Shown here one piece after another: positions 1 through 9,013 of a stretch of DNA of 64,000 nucleotides. Origin of the DNA: Bacteroidota bacterium (GTDB lineage: Bacteria; Bacteroidota; Bacteroidia; Cytophagales; Cytophagaceae); the NCBI GenBank assembly GCA_023391415.1, contig JAEWAY010000033.1:248001-312000 (forward strand), written 5' to 3'. The position numbers and the translations under genes were made by a program. The notes beneath the pieces were generated by a model that saw only the letters and a list, made by a program, of their open reading frames with translations, did no database searches and was not told the origin of the DNA. Every line of letters begins with the position of its first letter. The first letter of the stretch is position 1.

Positions 1-880
1 TTATGGTTTCAAAATCTTTGGCGTAAATAGCGGGAACAAGGGAAAGCAGTGTCTTGAACGATGTTTCCCTGGCCTGGTAGGCGATATCAAAATTTATATC
101 GTCTCCCGGCATAGCGATCTCTCCATCCATACCCATTACAAAGTCGTTTACCCGAAAGGAATTGTCCAGGAACTTAAAAATCATCTTGTCATAGTTCATA
201 TCCATCTTCACGGACAGCTCCAGTTCCGCCGCGTCGAGGTATTTTACCCCTTCAAAAACCACATATGTTTTCGCTACTTTAGTCCAGGTATCCATGATAA
301 ATATTTCCTGAGTCAGATCGCCGCCGCCAATGTGGTCGAAGCCTTTCAGTTCCGCGTAGACGGGCATGGACTGATCTTCATAAATAATACGGCCATTCCG
401 GATTTCCCACTTATCAATGCCGATATTAAATTCGGAAGATTCTTCCTCCACCGGCTGTTCTTCTTCCTCTTCCGATGGAATCACGATATCCCAGCTCATC
501 TTGCCATCAGCGGTAAATTTGGTAAGAATCAATGGCTGGTCCAGCAGCAGTCCCTTGATTTTGATCTTATCGCCACTGATCACACTCATGATATCCGCGA
601 CCAGTTTTGTAGACTTCGCGTAATATAGAGTATCCCCCCTAAAACCTTCCGCTTTGCCGATAAGCGCGAAATCGTCTATGGAAATGGTAGCGTTGGGAAA
701 GTTTTTGATCAGGGACAAATTGACCTTTTCGGGGTCCAGAACAATCGTCGCGTTGATCGTTTTGGAAACTTCTTCCTCAATCGCGGACCTGATCTGGTCT
801 TTGAACAAAACGGGGATCAGCAATAAGGTGAGAAAAATAAACGCGATTACGCCAAGCGTAATGAGCAAACCTTTTTTCAT
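1..880 (-). CDS. AsmA family protein (C-terminal part outside window)
   Basis: The minus-strand frame starts with ATG at 880 (MKKGLLITLGVIAFIF) and stays open to the window edge, giving 293 residues of an unfinished protein. Residues 5-25 form one N-terminal membrane segment. The following stretch, with 'NFPNATISIDDF' and 'LLDQPLIL', has the pattern of AsmA-like proteins, which in Bacteroidota are usually 800-1000 residues long. AsmA-family proteins are anchored in the inner membrane, reach into the periplasm, and are linked to lipid transport and outer-membrane homeostasis. An acidic patch (SEEEEEQPVEEE) near residue 125 separates two beta-rich segments. The plus-strand frames over this region are shadows. 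The family call is fairly secure, the specific role is not. Confidence 0.75.
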   Translation of the reverse strand, partial: MKKGLLITLGVIAFIFLTLLLIPVLFKDQIRSAIEEEVSKTINATIVLDPEKVNLSLIKNFPNATISIDDFALIGKAEGFRGDTLYYAKSTKLVADIMSVISGDKIKIKGLLLDQPLILTKFTADGKMSWDIVIPSEEEEEQPVEEESSEFNIGIDKWEIRNGRIIYEDQSMPVYAELKGFDHIGGGDLTQEIFIMDTWTKVAKTYVVFEGVKYLDAAELELSVKMDMNYDKMIFKFLDNSFRVNDFVMGMDGEIAMPGDDINFDIAYQARETSFKTLLSLVPAIYAKDFETI

Positions 881-1178
881 AAAATCAGCAATTAGATTTT
901 GACTCTTCTATGTCGAGCAATTAAATACGTTGTAGACTATACAAAAATTATTCCGTCTTGTTCCGTCTCACGGCGAACCGCGTAAAAGCCGCCTGAAATT
1001 TATAATACTTTTCCAGCATTACAAAACGGAACGCCGCGAAGTTAAAACGTAAAATAACGCGGATCATGTCAAGACCAGGAAATAAAACCCGTATCACGAA
1101 GGTCCTCACAGTTTCGGACGTATCGCCGGAAACGCGTAACTAAATCCATTTTCCCCGGCAAGCCATGAACCGGCTCGA

Positions 1179-2210
1179 CTAGACTCTGACCGCCTTTTGC
1201 TTGTAAAAATCCGTAATGAGCTCGGTAATACGATCCGTTTCGATAAGAAAGCCATCGTGTCCGAAAAGGGAGTCTATTTCTTTATATACAGCGTCCGGAA
1301 TACCATGTCCCAACACTTTCTGCTCACTCACCGGGAAAAGCAGGTCTGTCCGTATACCTATGCACAAGGTCTTCGCCTTGACACGTCTGAGCGCGTTCTG
1401 GACGGAGATCCTCCCCCGACCGACATTGTGCGAATCCATCGCTTTTGTCAGATAGTAATAAGAATGGCAGTTGAAGCGCCTGACCAGCTTCTCTCCCTGA
1501 TAATTTTGGTAGGAAATGGCTTTGAACCCTTCCGTTTTTTCCACGTCGTTTTCGGACTGGGAAAACTGGTAGGTAGCGTAATTGCGGTAAGACAAGAGAG
1601 CGATGGCCCTTGCCGCCTTTAGCCCTTCTACACCGGCGTCGGGACGGCGCTCCGTCCAGGTCTTGTCGGCGTTGATGGCCATACGCTGCGATTCGTTGAA
1701 GGCGATGCCCCAGGGCGAATGAAACGCGTTGGTCGCCATGAGTATCAGGTAACTGAACAAATCAGGCTCCATGATCGCCCATTCCATAGCCTGCTGTCCG
1801 CCGAGCGAGCCTCCGACGCAAGTATGGATACGCTCTATACCCAGATGCTCTCTCAATATATTATGCGCGGCTACAATATCACGGATGGTAAACTGAGGAA
1901 AATCGAGATAGTAAGGCTCTCCCGTTTCCGGATTAAGTTTCAGCGGGCCCGTAGTGCCATAGCAGCTCCCCAGCACATTGGCGCAAACAATGAAATACTC
2001 CTCCCCGTTGTAAAGCCTCCGGTCGCCTACAAGTCCCGACCACCAGCTAATGACGTCGGCGTTGGCCGTCAGGGCGTGGCAAACCCATACTACATTACTC
2101 TTGTCCGCGTTGAGTTTGCCGTAGGTAGTATAGTTTATTTCCAGTTCTTTCAAAACCTCGCCCGATTCGAGCGTAAAGGGAGACTTATGTTTATAGAGAT
2201 GATTTTCCAC
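1179..2210 (-). CDS. metX: Homoserine O-acetyltransferase
   Basis: This 343-residue alpha/beta hydrolase transfers an acetyl group from acetyl-CoA to homoserine, the committed step of methionine synthesis. The nucleophile elbow CVGGSLGGQQ puts the catalytic Ser at residue 135. The remaining triad is expected in 'GIRTDLLFPV' (Asp) and 'LFGHDGFL' (His), both in the right order near the C-terminus. The N-terminal strand ending in 'YGKLN' and the segment 'CHALTANADV' are typical of MetX. Length matches the family. The gene is preceded by a SAM-I riboswitch and its own promoter, so it is most likely repressed when S-adenosylmethionine is plentiful. No other methionine gene lies next to it. Confidence 0.95.
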   Translation of the reverse strand: MENHLYKHKSPFTLESGEVLKELEINYTTYGKLNADKSNVVWVCHALTANADVISWWSGLVGDRRLYNGEEYFIVCANVLGSCYGTTGPLKLNPETGEPYYLDFPQFTIRDIVAAHNILREHLGIERIHTCVGGSLGGQQAMEWAIMEPDLFSYLILMATNAFHSPWGIAFNESQRMAINADKTWTERRPDAGVEGLKAARAIALLSYRNYATYQFSQSENDVEKTEGFKAISYQNYQGEKLVRRFNCHSYYYLTKAMDSHNVGRGRISVQNALRRVKAKTLCIGIRTDLLFPVSEQKVLGHGIPDAVYKEIDSLFGHDGFLIETDRITELITDFYKQKAVRV

Positions 2211-2381
2211 AGATCAAGATTCAGTTATTTTCCACACGTTACATTTAAAGTATAAAAGAACACAACCTGACATCAACAACAGAATAACTTCATGCGGAAA
2301 ATAAGGGAAAGCGTAACGACTTCCGGCGTCTTTTTTCTTAATGTCTCGGGAAAAAAAGTATTAATTGTCATAATGATAATC

Positions 2382-2485
2382 AATTTATAGATCCCTTGTA
2401 GCGGGATAGGATTTAGCACCTTTTCCATCCGGATAGGTTGCTAGAGGTTCTCAGAGCCTAATCTCTCCCCTCTTCTTTATAAATC
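2382..2485 (-). promoter_or_regulatory. SAM-I riboswitch controlling metX
   Basis: Read on the minus strand, this stretch contains the conserved SAM-I core in order: GAGATTAGGCTCTGAGAACC, CTAGCAACCT, and AAGGTGCTAAATCC. P1 can form between ATTTATA (near 2478-2484) and TATAAAT (near 2383-2389). P4 is ATCCC/GGGAT around the loop GCTACAA. It lies about 170 nt upstream of the metX start codon and just downstream of a Bacteroidota promoter. I could not identify the expression platform with confidence: no strong intrinsic terminator is visible between the aptamer and metX, so translational control or a weak terminator are both possible. Confidence 0.9.
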
Positions 2486-2519
2486 AACTACCTTTCGCAG
2501 CGTAATTGACTTGGATTTG

Positions 2520-2549
2520 CAAAAATACAGGATAAAATGAAAAATCAAA
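2520..2549 (-). promoter_or_regulatory. Promoter of the metX riboswitch transcript
   Basis: On the minus strand TTTTG (ending at 2546) is followed after 18 nt by TATTTTTG (2527-2520). This matches the Bacteroidota housekeeping consensus TTTG / TAnnTTTG. Transcription would start near 2513, about 28 nt before the aptamer. Confidence 0.65.
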
Positions 2550-2726
2550 AGGTACGTACCGGATATAAAATCCACCACGCGTCGACAGTATCAGGGGATG
2601 ATTGACCTCGCGGCTACGTATTGGCCGGGATTTTGATATGACTTTCGTACGGAGTATCAAAACATATTCCGCATATTGGTTCCTCCGCCCCAAAATTAAT
2701 ACTTTTACAAGAAAGTTCTCGAAACA

Positions 2727-3614
2727 ATGGACAAACTCCTGGAAAGAATACAACTGGATCCCAAGTGGCAATCTCTCGTCACCTTTACGCTAATACTGAT
2801 CATCACCTTTGTGGCCGGCAGATTGATCAAGGCCATACTCGACAAATTCTTCAACCGGTCGGCGGAACTGATCAATGTGGACCTGTCGCGGTACAACATT
2901 GTAAAACATCTGATGATCAGCGCTATTTATGTCATCGGGATCGGATTGGCGGTATATTCGATGCCCACGCTACGGAGTCTTTCCCTATCCATATTCGCCG
3001 GAGCGGGTATTATGGCCGCTATCATCGGTTTCGCTTCACAAAAAGCTTTCTCCAATATCATCAGCGGTATCTTTATCGCTATCTTCAAGCCATTCAGGGT
3101 CGACGACCGGATTCAGGTCGGAACCCATATCGGCGTTGTGGAAGACATCACGCTACGGCATACCGTGATTCGCAACTTTGAAAATAAGCGTATCGTGATC
3201 CCCAACGCGGTCATAAGCGACGATACCGTCACCAACTTTACGATTATTGACGAAAAGATATGCAAAATCATGGAATTCCGAATCGGTCTTTCCGACGATA
3301 TCGCCCTGGCGAAAAGCATTATTCAGGAGACTGCCGTCAGCCATCCCAAATGCATTGATACCAGAACAGCCCAGCAACTTGAGGAAGGCGTTCCGCCGGT
3401 GGTCGTACGGGTTATTGGCTGGGGCGAATACTCCATCAATCTGCGCGCCTGGATCTGGACGCGCAATCCGCCGGACGCTTTTGAGATAGGTTGCGATCTC
3501 TATGAACAGATCAAATACCGCTTTGACGAAGCTGGGATACAAATACCGGCGCCCCACAGGGTGATCATGACACGGGAAGATATCGACAAGCGGAGATCCC
3601 GGGTTGTTCGCTAG
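2727..3614 (+). CDS. MscS-family small-conductance mechanosensitive channel
   Basis: The 295-residue protein has three membrane segments: residues 16-36, 63-83 and a glycine/alanine-rich pore helix near residues 88-118 containing 'AGAGIMAAIIGFASQKAF' and 'ISGIFIAIF'. That pore-helix pattern is the MscS signature. It is followed by the beta domain ('RVDDRIQVG') and the alpha/beta vestibule. Such channels sit in the inner membrane and release solutes on hypo-osmotic shock. The size matches the minimal E. coli type (286 residues). The gene stands alone on the plus strand and converges on the aldose epimerase gene, with the two stop codons sharing the palindrome CTAG. Confidence 0.9.
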   Translation: MDKLLERIQLDPKWQSLVTFTLILIITFVAGRLIKAILDKFFNRSAELINVDLSRYNIVKHLMISAIYVIGIGLAVYSMPTLRSLSLSIFAGAGIMAAIIGFASQKAFSNIISGIFIAIFKPFRVDDRIQVGTHIGVVEDITLRHTVIRNFENKRIVIPNAVISDDTVTNFTIIDEKICKIMEFRIGLSDDIALAKSIIQETAVSHPKCIDTRTAQQLEEGVPPVVVRVIGWGEYSINLRAWIWTRNPPDAFEIGCDLYEQIKYRFDEAGIQIPAPHRVIMTREDIDKRRSRVVR

Positions 3615-4486
3615 GTCAGAATCTCGATCGAGTAACTTCTTTTAAAGCTCTCGCCGGGAGGCAGTTTCACCATTCCTTCCTTATCTTCAAAGGTTCCCGC
3701 GTATCCATAGGTATCGGCCAGGCCCTGCCATGGTTCCAGGCAAAGGAAAGGCGCGTCGCTCTTTGGCGTCCAGACGCCAAAATAGGGCCAGCCTTCGAAG
3801 TGAAAGCGCAGCTTGTAATCTCCCGCGCGCGACCTCAGCGTAACAGCGGATGACCTTAGTCCCTTGAATACGATGGCGTCTTTTTCAAACAAACCATAAT
3901 GAAGCGGAAGAATGTTGGAGTCACTCAATACGGATTCTTTTTCTCCGCTAAACAACCCTTCCTTTAACAAATGCCGGTCCGCGTTTTCTTTTTCCGAGAA
4001 CTCGAGATAGAACTCGTCCAGGGTATTTCCCCCCTTCGAACTCAACGCGAAACCAGGATGACCTCCTATGGAAAACCACAAATCTTTTTGATCCGGATTT
4101 TTTACCTCATAGGTGACAATCAACCTGGCCTCCACCAACTGATAGCTGATAAGAAGCTGAAACGCAAAGGGATAGGCGATCCGGCTCCGCTCATCGTCCT
4201 TCAGGCCAAATACGAGCCTGTCATGGACGCTCTCCACAAGATCAAAGACCCTGTCTCTGGCGAAGCCATGCTGAGGCAATGTGTAAGACTCTCCATTAAA
4301 CCTCCATGTATTCTGATTTAGTTTGCCCACAATGGGGAAAAGCACCGGAGCGCTCCTGCTCCAGAAAGAGGGATCGCCCTGCCAAATGTATTCACGTCCT
4401 CCCCGGATATCCCGTAACCCGACCATCTCGGCTCCACTACTCCTGACATTTAGGCGTAAAAAATTGTTTTCTATAGTAACCAGCAT
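3611..4486 (-). CDS. Aldose 1-epimerase family protein (galactose mutarotase-like)
   Basis: This 291-residue protein has the beta-sandwich pattern of aldose epimerases of the LacX/YeaD group. Visible landmarks are 'YIWQGDPSFWSRSAPVLFPIVG' split over residues 34-55, the 'QHGFARDR' His motif and 'IGGHPGFAL' with a second conserved His. It probably interconverts sugar anomers, but the substrate cannot be told from sequence. It is the last gene of the purK-purE-terC unit, 13 nt after terC. Its stop codon overlaps that of the convergent mscS gene. Confidence 0.85.
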   Translation of the reverse strand: MLVTIENNFLRLNVRSSGAEMVGLRDIRGGREYIWQGDPSFWSRSAPVLFPIVGKLNQNTWRFNGESYTLPQHGFARDRVFDLVESVHDRLVFGLKDDERSRIAYPFAFQLLISYQLVEARLIVTYEVKNPDQKDLWFSIGGHPGFALSSKGGNTLDEFYLEFSEKENADRHLLKEGLFSGEKESVLSDSNILPLHYGLFEKDAIVFKGLRSSAVTLRSRAGDYKLRFHFEGWPYFGVWTPKSDAPFLCLEPWQGLADTYGYAGTFEDKEGMVKLPPGESFKRSYSIEILT

Positions 4487-4499
4487 AGTTCTGATGATT

Positions 4500-5276
4500 C
4501 TAATCGAGTTTGTTATCGTTATTTTCCATCCTTGTATACTTCTCCTTGAGCCGGACAGGCTTTTTTCCTTTCTTGCGCGTTTTCAGGTTGAGCACTTCGA
4601 CAAACAAGGAAAAGGCGATCGAGAAATAAATATAGCCTTTAGGTATATGCTGATGAAAAGCCTCCGTTACCAGGAGTATGCCGATCAGCAATAAGAAAGA
4701 AAGCGCCAGCATTTTGACCGTCGGATGCTTTTCGATAAAGTCGCTGATAGAACCGGCGAACACGAGCATGACAATCATGCTGACAACGACCGCGACGACC
4801 ATAATGATCAGATGATCCACCAGACCGACTGCTGTAAGAATGGAATCGAAGGAAAAAACGATATCCAGTAAAATAATCTGTACGATCACGGAGGACATGG
4901 AATACACCTTGGTATTATCCACTTCATGGGTATCGCCCTCGAGCTTATCGTGAATCTCCGTCGTACTTTTATAAATAAGAAAGACGCCGCCGAGAAACAG
5001 GATAAGATCACGGACGCTTAGATCAAAACCGCTTATTGACATCAGGGGCTGATTCCACTTTACGATATACGAGATCACGGAAAGCAACAACAAGCGGATT
5101 ACAAGCGCCAGACTGATACCTATAAGCCGGGCTTTGGGCTGTTGTTCCGCCCGTAAACGGGAGGCCAATATGGATATGAAGATAATATTGTCGACACCCA
5201 GTACAATTTCCATCAGCGTCAGCGTCAAAAGGCTCATAAACCCTTCGCCGCTCAGAATCGGGGAAAAATCTATCAT
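4500..5276 (-). CDS. TerC family integral membrane protein
   Basis: The 258-residue protein has seven to eight hydrophobic segments and both TerC signature regions: 'EIVLGVDNIIFISI' near residues 23-36 and 'LLDIVFSFDSILTAVGL' near residues 135-151. The paired acidic residues in the membrane are thought to bind metal, and TerC/Alx/MeeF-type proteins export Mn2+ or related ions and support metalation of exported enzymes. A basic tail (KTRKKGKKPVRLKEK) ends the protein. It sits 16 nt after purE and 13 nt before the epimerase. There are no tellurite-resistance partners (terABDE) nearby, so a metal-transport role is more likely than tellurite resistance. Confidence 0.9.
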   Translation of the reverse strand: MIDFSPILSGEGFMSLLTLTLMEIVLGVDNIIFISILASRLRAEQQPKARLIGISLALVIRLLLLSVISYIVKWNQPLMSISGFDLSVRDLILFLGGVFLIYKSTTEIHDKLEGDTHEVDNTKVYSMSSVIVQIILLDIVFSFDSILTAVGLVDHLIIMVVAVVVSMIVMLVFAGSISDFIEKHPTVKMLALSFLLLIGILLVTEAFHQHIPKGYIYFSIAFSLFVEVLNLKTRKKGKKPVRLKEKYTRMENNDNKLD

Positions 5277-5292
5277 CGCTTCGCGGGAAAAA

Positions 5293-5805
5293 TCAGGTTA
5301 ATTCTTTATACCCTTTCTCATTGAGGGCTTCTACGGACAGCATTACTTTTTGCTCCAGTTCTTTCTTATAGGCCGCGATCCGTCGTTTTAGATTTTCGTC
5401 GGCTACCGCCACGATCTGCGCCGCCAGTATCCCCGCGTTGGCCGCGTTGTCAAGAGCGACGGTAGCTACCGGTACTCCGGCGGGCATCTGTAAGATAGAA
5501 AGCACAGAGTCCCACCCGTCGATAGAATTGGAAGACTTGACCGGTACTCCGATTACCGGCAACACTGTAAGGGAAGCGACCATACCGGGCAGATGCGCCG
5601 CTCCGCCGGCTCCCGCGATAATTACTTTTATTCCCCGCTCATCAGCCGAAGTAGCGTATTCGACCATTCTCAGAGGAGTACGATGCGCGGAAACCACAGT
5701 CACTTCAAAGGGTACTTCCAGCTTTTCCAATAGTTCGGCCGCCTTGCTCATTACTTTGAGGTCGGACTGGCTGCCCATAATAATACCTACCAGTGGTACG
5801 CTCAT
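5293..5805 (-). CDS. purE: N5-carboxyaminoimidazole ribonucleotide mutase, catalytic subunit PurE
   Basis: PurE moves the carboxyl group of N5-CAIR to give CAIR in de novo purine synthesis. At 170 residues it has the usual class I length. Motifs seen are 'GIIMGSQSDLKVM' (phosphate loop), 'VVSAHRTPLRM' with the catalytic His, and 'GAGGAAHLPGM' with the second active-site His. The start codon overlaps the purK stop by 4 nt (ATGA), indicating translational coupling. Together with purK this is the ATP-dependent two-step route. Confidence 0.96.
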   Translation of the reverse strand: MSVPLVGIIMGSQSDLKVMSKAAELLEKLEVPFEVTVVSAHRTPLRMVEYATSADERGIKVIIAGAGGAAHLPGMVASLTVLPVIGVPVKSSNSIDGWDSVLSILQMPAGVPVATVALDNAANAGILAAQIVAVADENLKRRIAAYKKELEQKVMLSVEALNEKGYKELT

Positions 5806-6938
5806 GCTTTTACTTTTATAGTGTTCTTTATAAAATTGGCTTTCTCTTTCAGACGATCGACATTCTCGTCAAGAATCGTCACATGCCCCATTTTTCTATA
5901 CGGTTTCGTCCTTTTCTTGCCATACAGATGTACATATACCCCATCCCGCTCCATAGCTTCGCTCAAGCCTTCGTAAATCGCCAGCCCCTCATAACCCGGT
6001 TCGCCCAAGAGATTAATCATGGCGGCGGGCTTTTTGAGATTCGCCCGTCCCAGGGGCAGATTCAGAATGGCCCTCAAATGTTGCTCATACTGCGACGTAA
6101 AATTCGCCTTGATGGTCTGATGCCCGCTGTTGTGAGGCCTTGGCGCCACCTCATTGACAAGAATCTCTCCCTGCTTATCCAAAAACATTTCGACGGCCAG
6201 CAAACCTACCATATCCAGCGATTCGATCACCTTTTGGGCGATTTCCCTAGCCTTTCGCTCCTGCGATTCCGTAATCTGAGCGGGCGCGAACAAAAACTCC
6301 ACCAGGTTGGCCGTAGGATGAAACGCCATTTCCACGACCGGATAGACAACAACCTCACCTTTTCTGTTTCTGGCTACAATAACCGATAATTCTTTCTCAA
6401 AGTCAACCAGTTTTTCCAACACCGCTGGACCATCCAACGCTTTATCAATGTCTTCCGGAGTCTGAATCCGGAAAACTCCCCGCCCGTCATAACCCGCTCT
6501 GCCCAGCTTCTGAAAGACAGGGAACATCGCTGTATGACGCGCTATTTCCAGCCTGTTTTCTACCAGCACAAAATCCGACGTAGGAATACCATGGTCCTTA
6601 AAAAACCGCTTTTGCGATCGCTTGTCTTGTACCGTCCGGATCACCTCCGGCTGAGGATACACCTGGACCCCCTCCTTTCGCAGCGCGTCCAGGGCGTCTA
6701 CATTGACGTTCTCAATCTCGATCGTAACCAGATCCTTGTTCCTTCCAAACTCGTATACCAGATCAAAACTCGTCAGGTCTCCCTGAAAAAAATCCTGTAC
6801 AAGGGGTCTGCATGGCGCGTCCTTATCAGGATCCATTATACCAAAGTCAAGATTGAAATCGATACCGGCCTGAATCAGCATTCGTCCCAATTGTCCTCCT
6901 CCAAGGACCCCTATCTTAAAATCACTATAGAAACTCAT
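5802..6938 (-). CDS. purK: N5-carboxyaminoimidazole ribonucleotide synthase PurK
   Basis: This 378-residue ATP-grasp enzyme makes N5-CAIR from AIR, bicarbonate and ATP. The N-terminal nucleotide fold begins 'IGVLGGGQLGRMLIQAG'. The ATP-grasp part carries 'FQKLGRAGYDGRGVFRI' and 'VNEVAPRPHNSGHQTI', both family hallmarks. It is the first gene of a four-gene minus-strand unit (purK, purE, terC, epimerase). The two lysines after the ATP-grasp domain and the C-terminal 'HLYGKKRTKPYRKMGHVTI' segment complete the usual length. No clear promoter motif was found in the 97 nt upstream. Confidence 0.96.
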   Translation of the reverse strand: MSFYSDFKIGVLGGGQLGRMLIQAGIDFNLDFGIMDPDKDAPCRPLVQDFFQGDLTSFDLVYEFGRNKDLVTIEIENVNVDALDALRKEGVQVYPQPEVIRTVQDKRSQKRFFKDHGIPTSDFVLVENRLEIARHTAMFPVFQKLGRAGYDGRGVFRIQTPEDIDKALDGPAVLEKLVDFEKELSVIVARNRKGEVVVYPVVEMAFHPTANLVEFLFAPAQITESQERKAREIAQKVIESLDMVGLLAVEMFLDKQGEILVNEVAPRPHNSGHQTIKANFTSQYEQHLRAILNLPLGRANLKKPAAMINLLGEPGYEGLAIYEGLSEAMERDGVYVHLYGKKRTKPYRKMGHVTILDENVDRLKEKANFIKNTIKVKA

Positions 6939-7035
6939 TTAACATCGTGTCTTCTTCGAAGCGCAAGTTACATCTAGAAAATATGCGCTACAATATCCGC
7001 TTAAGGCGATGACCCGAAAAATCGCGTTTATTTTC

Positions 7036-8835
7036 TCACCTGTCCTCCGGAGCAATGTCAATCCCAATCTGTTTCATTAGCTCCGTCGCGTTAAAACTAT
7101 GGCAAACTCCCCTATGGAGCGCGTAATCAAACGTCAATACGCCATCATTCAGAGCACTGTTAAAGCTATAGTTGAATACGGTATCCGGATATACAGCGCT
7201 AAGGCCGCCCAGTTCCAGATCATGCGTCGCTATAAGACCCGAAGCCTTCTTACCCTGCAAATGCCGGACCAGCGCCCGGCTTCCCGCCTGACGATCAGCG
7301 GAATTGGTGCCTTTCAGAATCTCGTCCAGCAGATAGAAAACCGGCAAGCCCCCGTCCAGATAGTCCAGAAGCTGCTTCAAACGTTTCAATTCCGCGTAAA
7401 AGGAAGAAGTGCTTTCCTGAAGGTTGTCTTCCGTGCGCATAGACGTGAATACCCGCATGGGGGAAATCGTCATGGCGCCGGCGCATACGGGCGCTCCCGC
7501 CAGAGCGAGCGCGGCGTTGACCCCCAGAGCGCGCAGAAAAGTACTTTTACCAGACATGTTGCTACCGGTGAGGATCCAGGTTTCTCCCGTTTGCCGCATG
7601 GAAAAGTCATTGGAGACCCTCCGGGACGAAAAAATAAGCGGATGAGCAAGGTCGCGCGCTTCATAACAAAAGTCTTTTTCTTCGATATCAGGAAAAATCC
7701 AGTCCGGATTAGCGTATGCCAACCCTCCGTAACTCGAGATTACTTCAAAATCATTGAGCGCGTCGATCCAGTTCGCTATTCCCGAGCGCGCCAATATTCT
7801 CCAGCTTTCGATACTGGTCATCCAATGCAATTCCCATAGAAACGTCATATTGGCCAATAAATAAAAATAGGGATTTCTGGCGTATTCGAGCATGCTGAAA
7901 CGGAAAGCGAGGGAACGAACCAGCGCCGAAGCCTTTATGTTATTAATATTCAAAGCGTTTCGGACAGAAACCAATTTTACAGATGTAAAAGTACTTGTTT
8001 CCAGTTCACTCAAAAGAACGCTTAAGCCAAGGAGGAATGAAGCGCTTTTTTCCGTTTGCTCCATCACCGCGCGAGCCCTCTTCCTGTTGAGACGGAGCAA
8101 GACCCCGTTCAGCGCGAATGGCAACAACAACCAATGCCAACTGACAGAGAAAAATACCGCCACGATAGTCGCCAGACTCAGTCCATTCGCTCCGGCGACC
8201 ATCCAACGCGTACGCGTACGCCAGCTAGTATCCTCTTCGGCTCCAAACCAATCCATAAGATCCGCCTGAGCCTCCTCCCTGATAATGTTTTTTTGACCGA
8301 GCATCCTCGAACGCTGACAAAAATCAACCTCGGGCGCGAGCTCTCCGGCCGCTTCCTGAAAGGCTCTTATCTCCTCCGGATTCTTGACCGACGTAAGCGC
8401 GTGGGCCAGCCGCCGCTGTCCACTTTCTGTAAAACACCGGTCCAGCGACTGAAACACGGATCCTACGCCAAAGATATCCAGATCTTTGGCGTAGGGATGC
8501 TGAAGCGAACAGAAACGATCTCCCGAGTCCACTCCCTGAAAAACCCCGTCAAGACGATTGATTTCTTCCTGATTGATTCCAATCAGAAGCTGATGCTCCC
8601 AAATACGGTCCCTTATTCGCCGGTGATAAAATATCAGAGGCAGATACGCGCAGAAGAAAGCTAATCCCGTCAAAAAAGCGAACCCGTAATCCTGAGCCCT
8701 GACAAACCAGATAAGCAAGGTCAGGAATACGAGAAAAACAACCAATCGTATCGTGGACAACCGGTTGCTCAAAGCGGAAAGTTTGTTTTTTTTCTTCTGA
8801 AAGTCTTCTATTCGTTTTCCAAAAAGCGCCCGCAT
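7036..8835 (-). CDS. Membrane-anchored MutS-family ATPase
   Basis: The 599-residue protein starts with two hydrophobic segments (about residues 30-46 and 52-72). A MutS core/lever-like helical region follows, then a MutS domain V ATPase with Walker A 'GSNMSGKSTFLRALG' (near residue 430) and Walker B 'VFYLLDEILKGTNS' (near 505), plus the ABC-like signature region between them. It lacks the mismatch-recognition N-domain of true MutS (FxE motif) and the Smr domain of MutS2. Related membrane-linked MutS homologues are common in Bacteroidota, but their function is not established. The gene is alone, with a gap of 97 nt to purK. Confidence 0.85.
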   Translation of the reverse strand: MRALFGKRIEDFQKKKNKLSALSNRLSTIRLVVFLVFLTLLIWFVRAQDYGFAFLTGLAFFCAYLPLIFYHRRIRDRIWEHQLLIGINQEEINRLDGVFQGVDSGDRFCSLQHPYAKDLDIFGVGSVFQSLDRCFTESGQRRLAHALTSVKNPEEIRAFQEAAGELAPEVDFCQRSRMLGQKNIIREEAQADLMDWFGAEEDTSWRTRTRWMVAGANGLSLATIVAVFFSVSWHWLLLPFALNGVLLRLNRKRARAVMEQTEKSASFLLGLSVLLSELETSTFTSVKLVSVRNALNINNIKASALVRSLAFRFSMLEYARNPYFYLLANMTFLWELHWMTSIESWRILARSGIANWIDALNDFEVISSYGGLAYANPDWIFPDIEEKDFCYEARDLAHPLIFSSRRVSNDFSMRQTGETWILTGSNMSGKSTFLRALGVNAALALAGAPVCAGAMTISPMRVFTSMRTEDNLQESTSSFYAELKRLKQLLDYLDGGLPVFYLLDEILKGTNSADRQAGSRALVRHLQGKKASGLIATHDLELGGLSAVYPDTVFNYSFNSALNDGVLTFDYALHRGVCHSFNATELMKQIGIDIAPEDR

Positions 8836-8956
8836 ATCTTTTACATTAAAATATTATCCCAATATAAAGATTAGCTGACAGACCATCCTATCGTTTGAAA
8901 AGGAAAATACATCAACTCCGATTCCGGCCATATGTTTCAGAGCTCTCCCATATTGG

Positions 8957-8993
8957 ACAAAAGCCCTGCTCTTGGAAGAGAGACAGGGCCTTA
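8957..8993 (-). terminator. Intrinsic terminator after the porin gene
   Basis: On the minus strand, GGCCCTG pairs with CAGGGC around an inner CTCTT/AAGAG stem, followed by TTTTG. It lies about 20 nt past the porin stop codon. Confidence 0.65.
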
Positions 8994-9013
8994 ACGAATA
9001 GGATAAAAAACTG

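Noticed and set aside
2484..2771. A 95-codon minus-strand frame upstream of metX
   Set aside because: It covers the riboswitch promoter and the mscS start; the protein has no recognisable features.
4500..5276. Tellurite resistance function for the TerC protein
   Set aside because: No terABDEF genes nearby and the operon context is purine synthesis; TerC-type metal transport is the safer reading.
5793..6389. A 198-codon plus-strand frame over purK
   Set aside because: Antisense shadow of purK.
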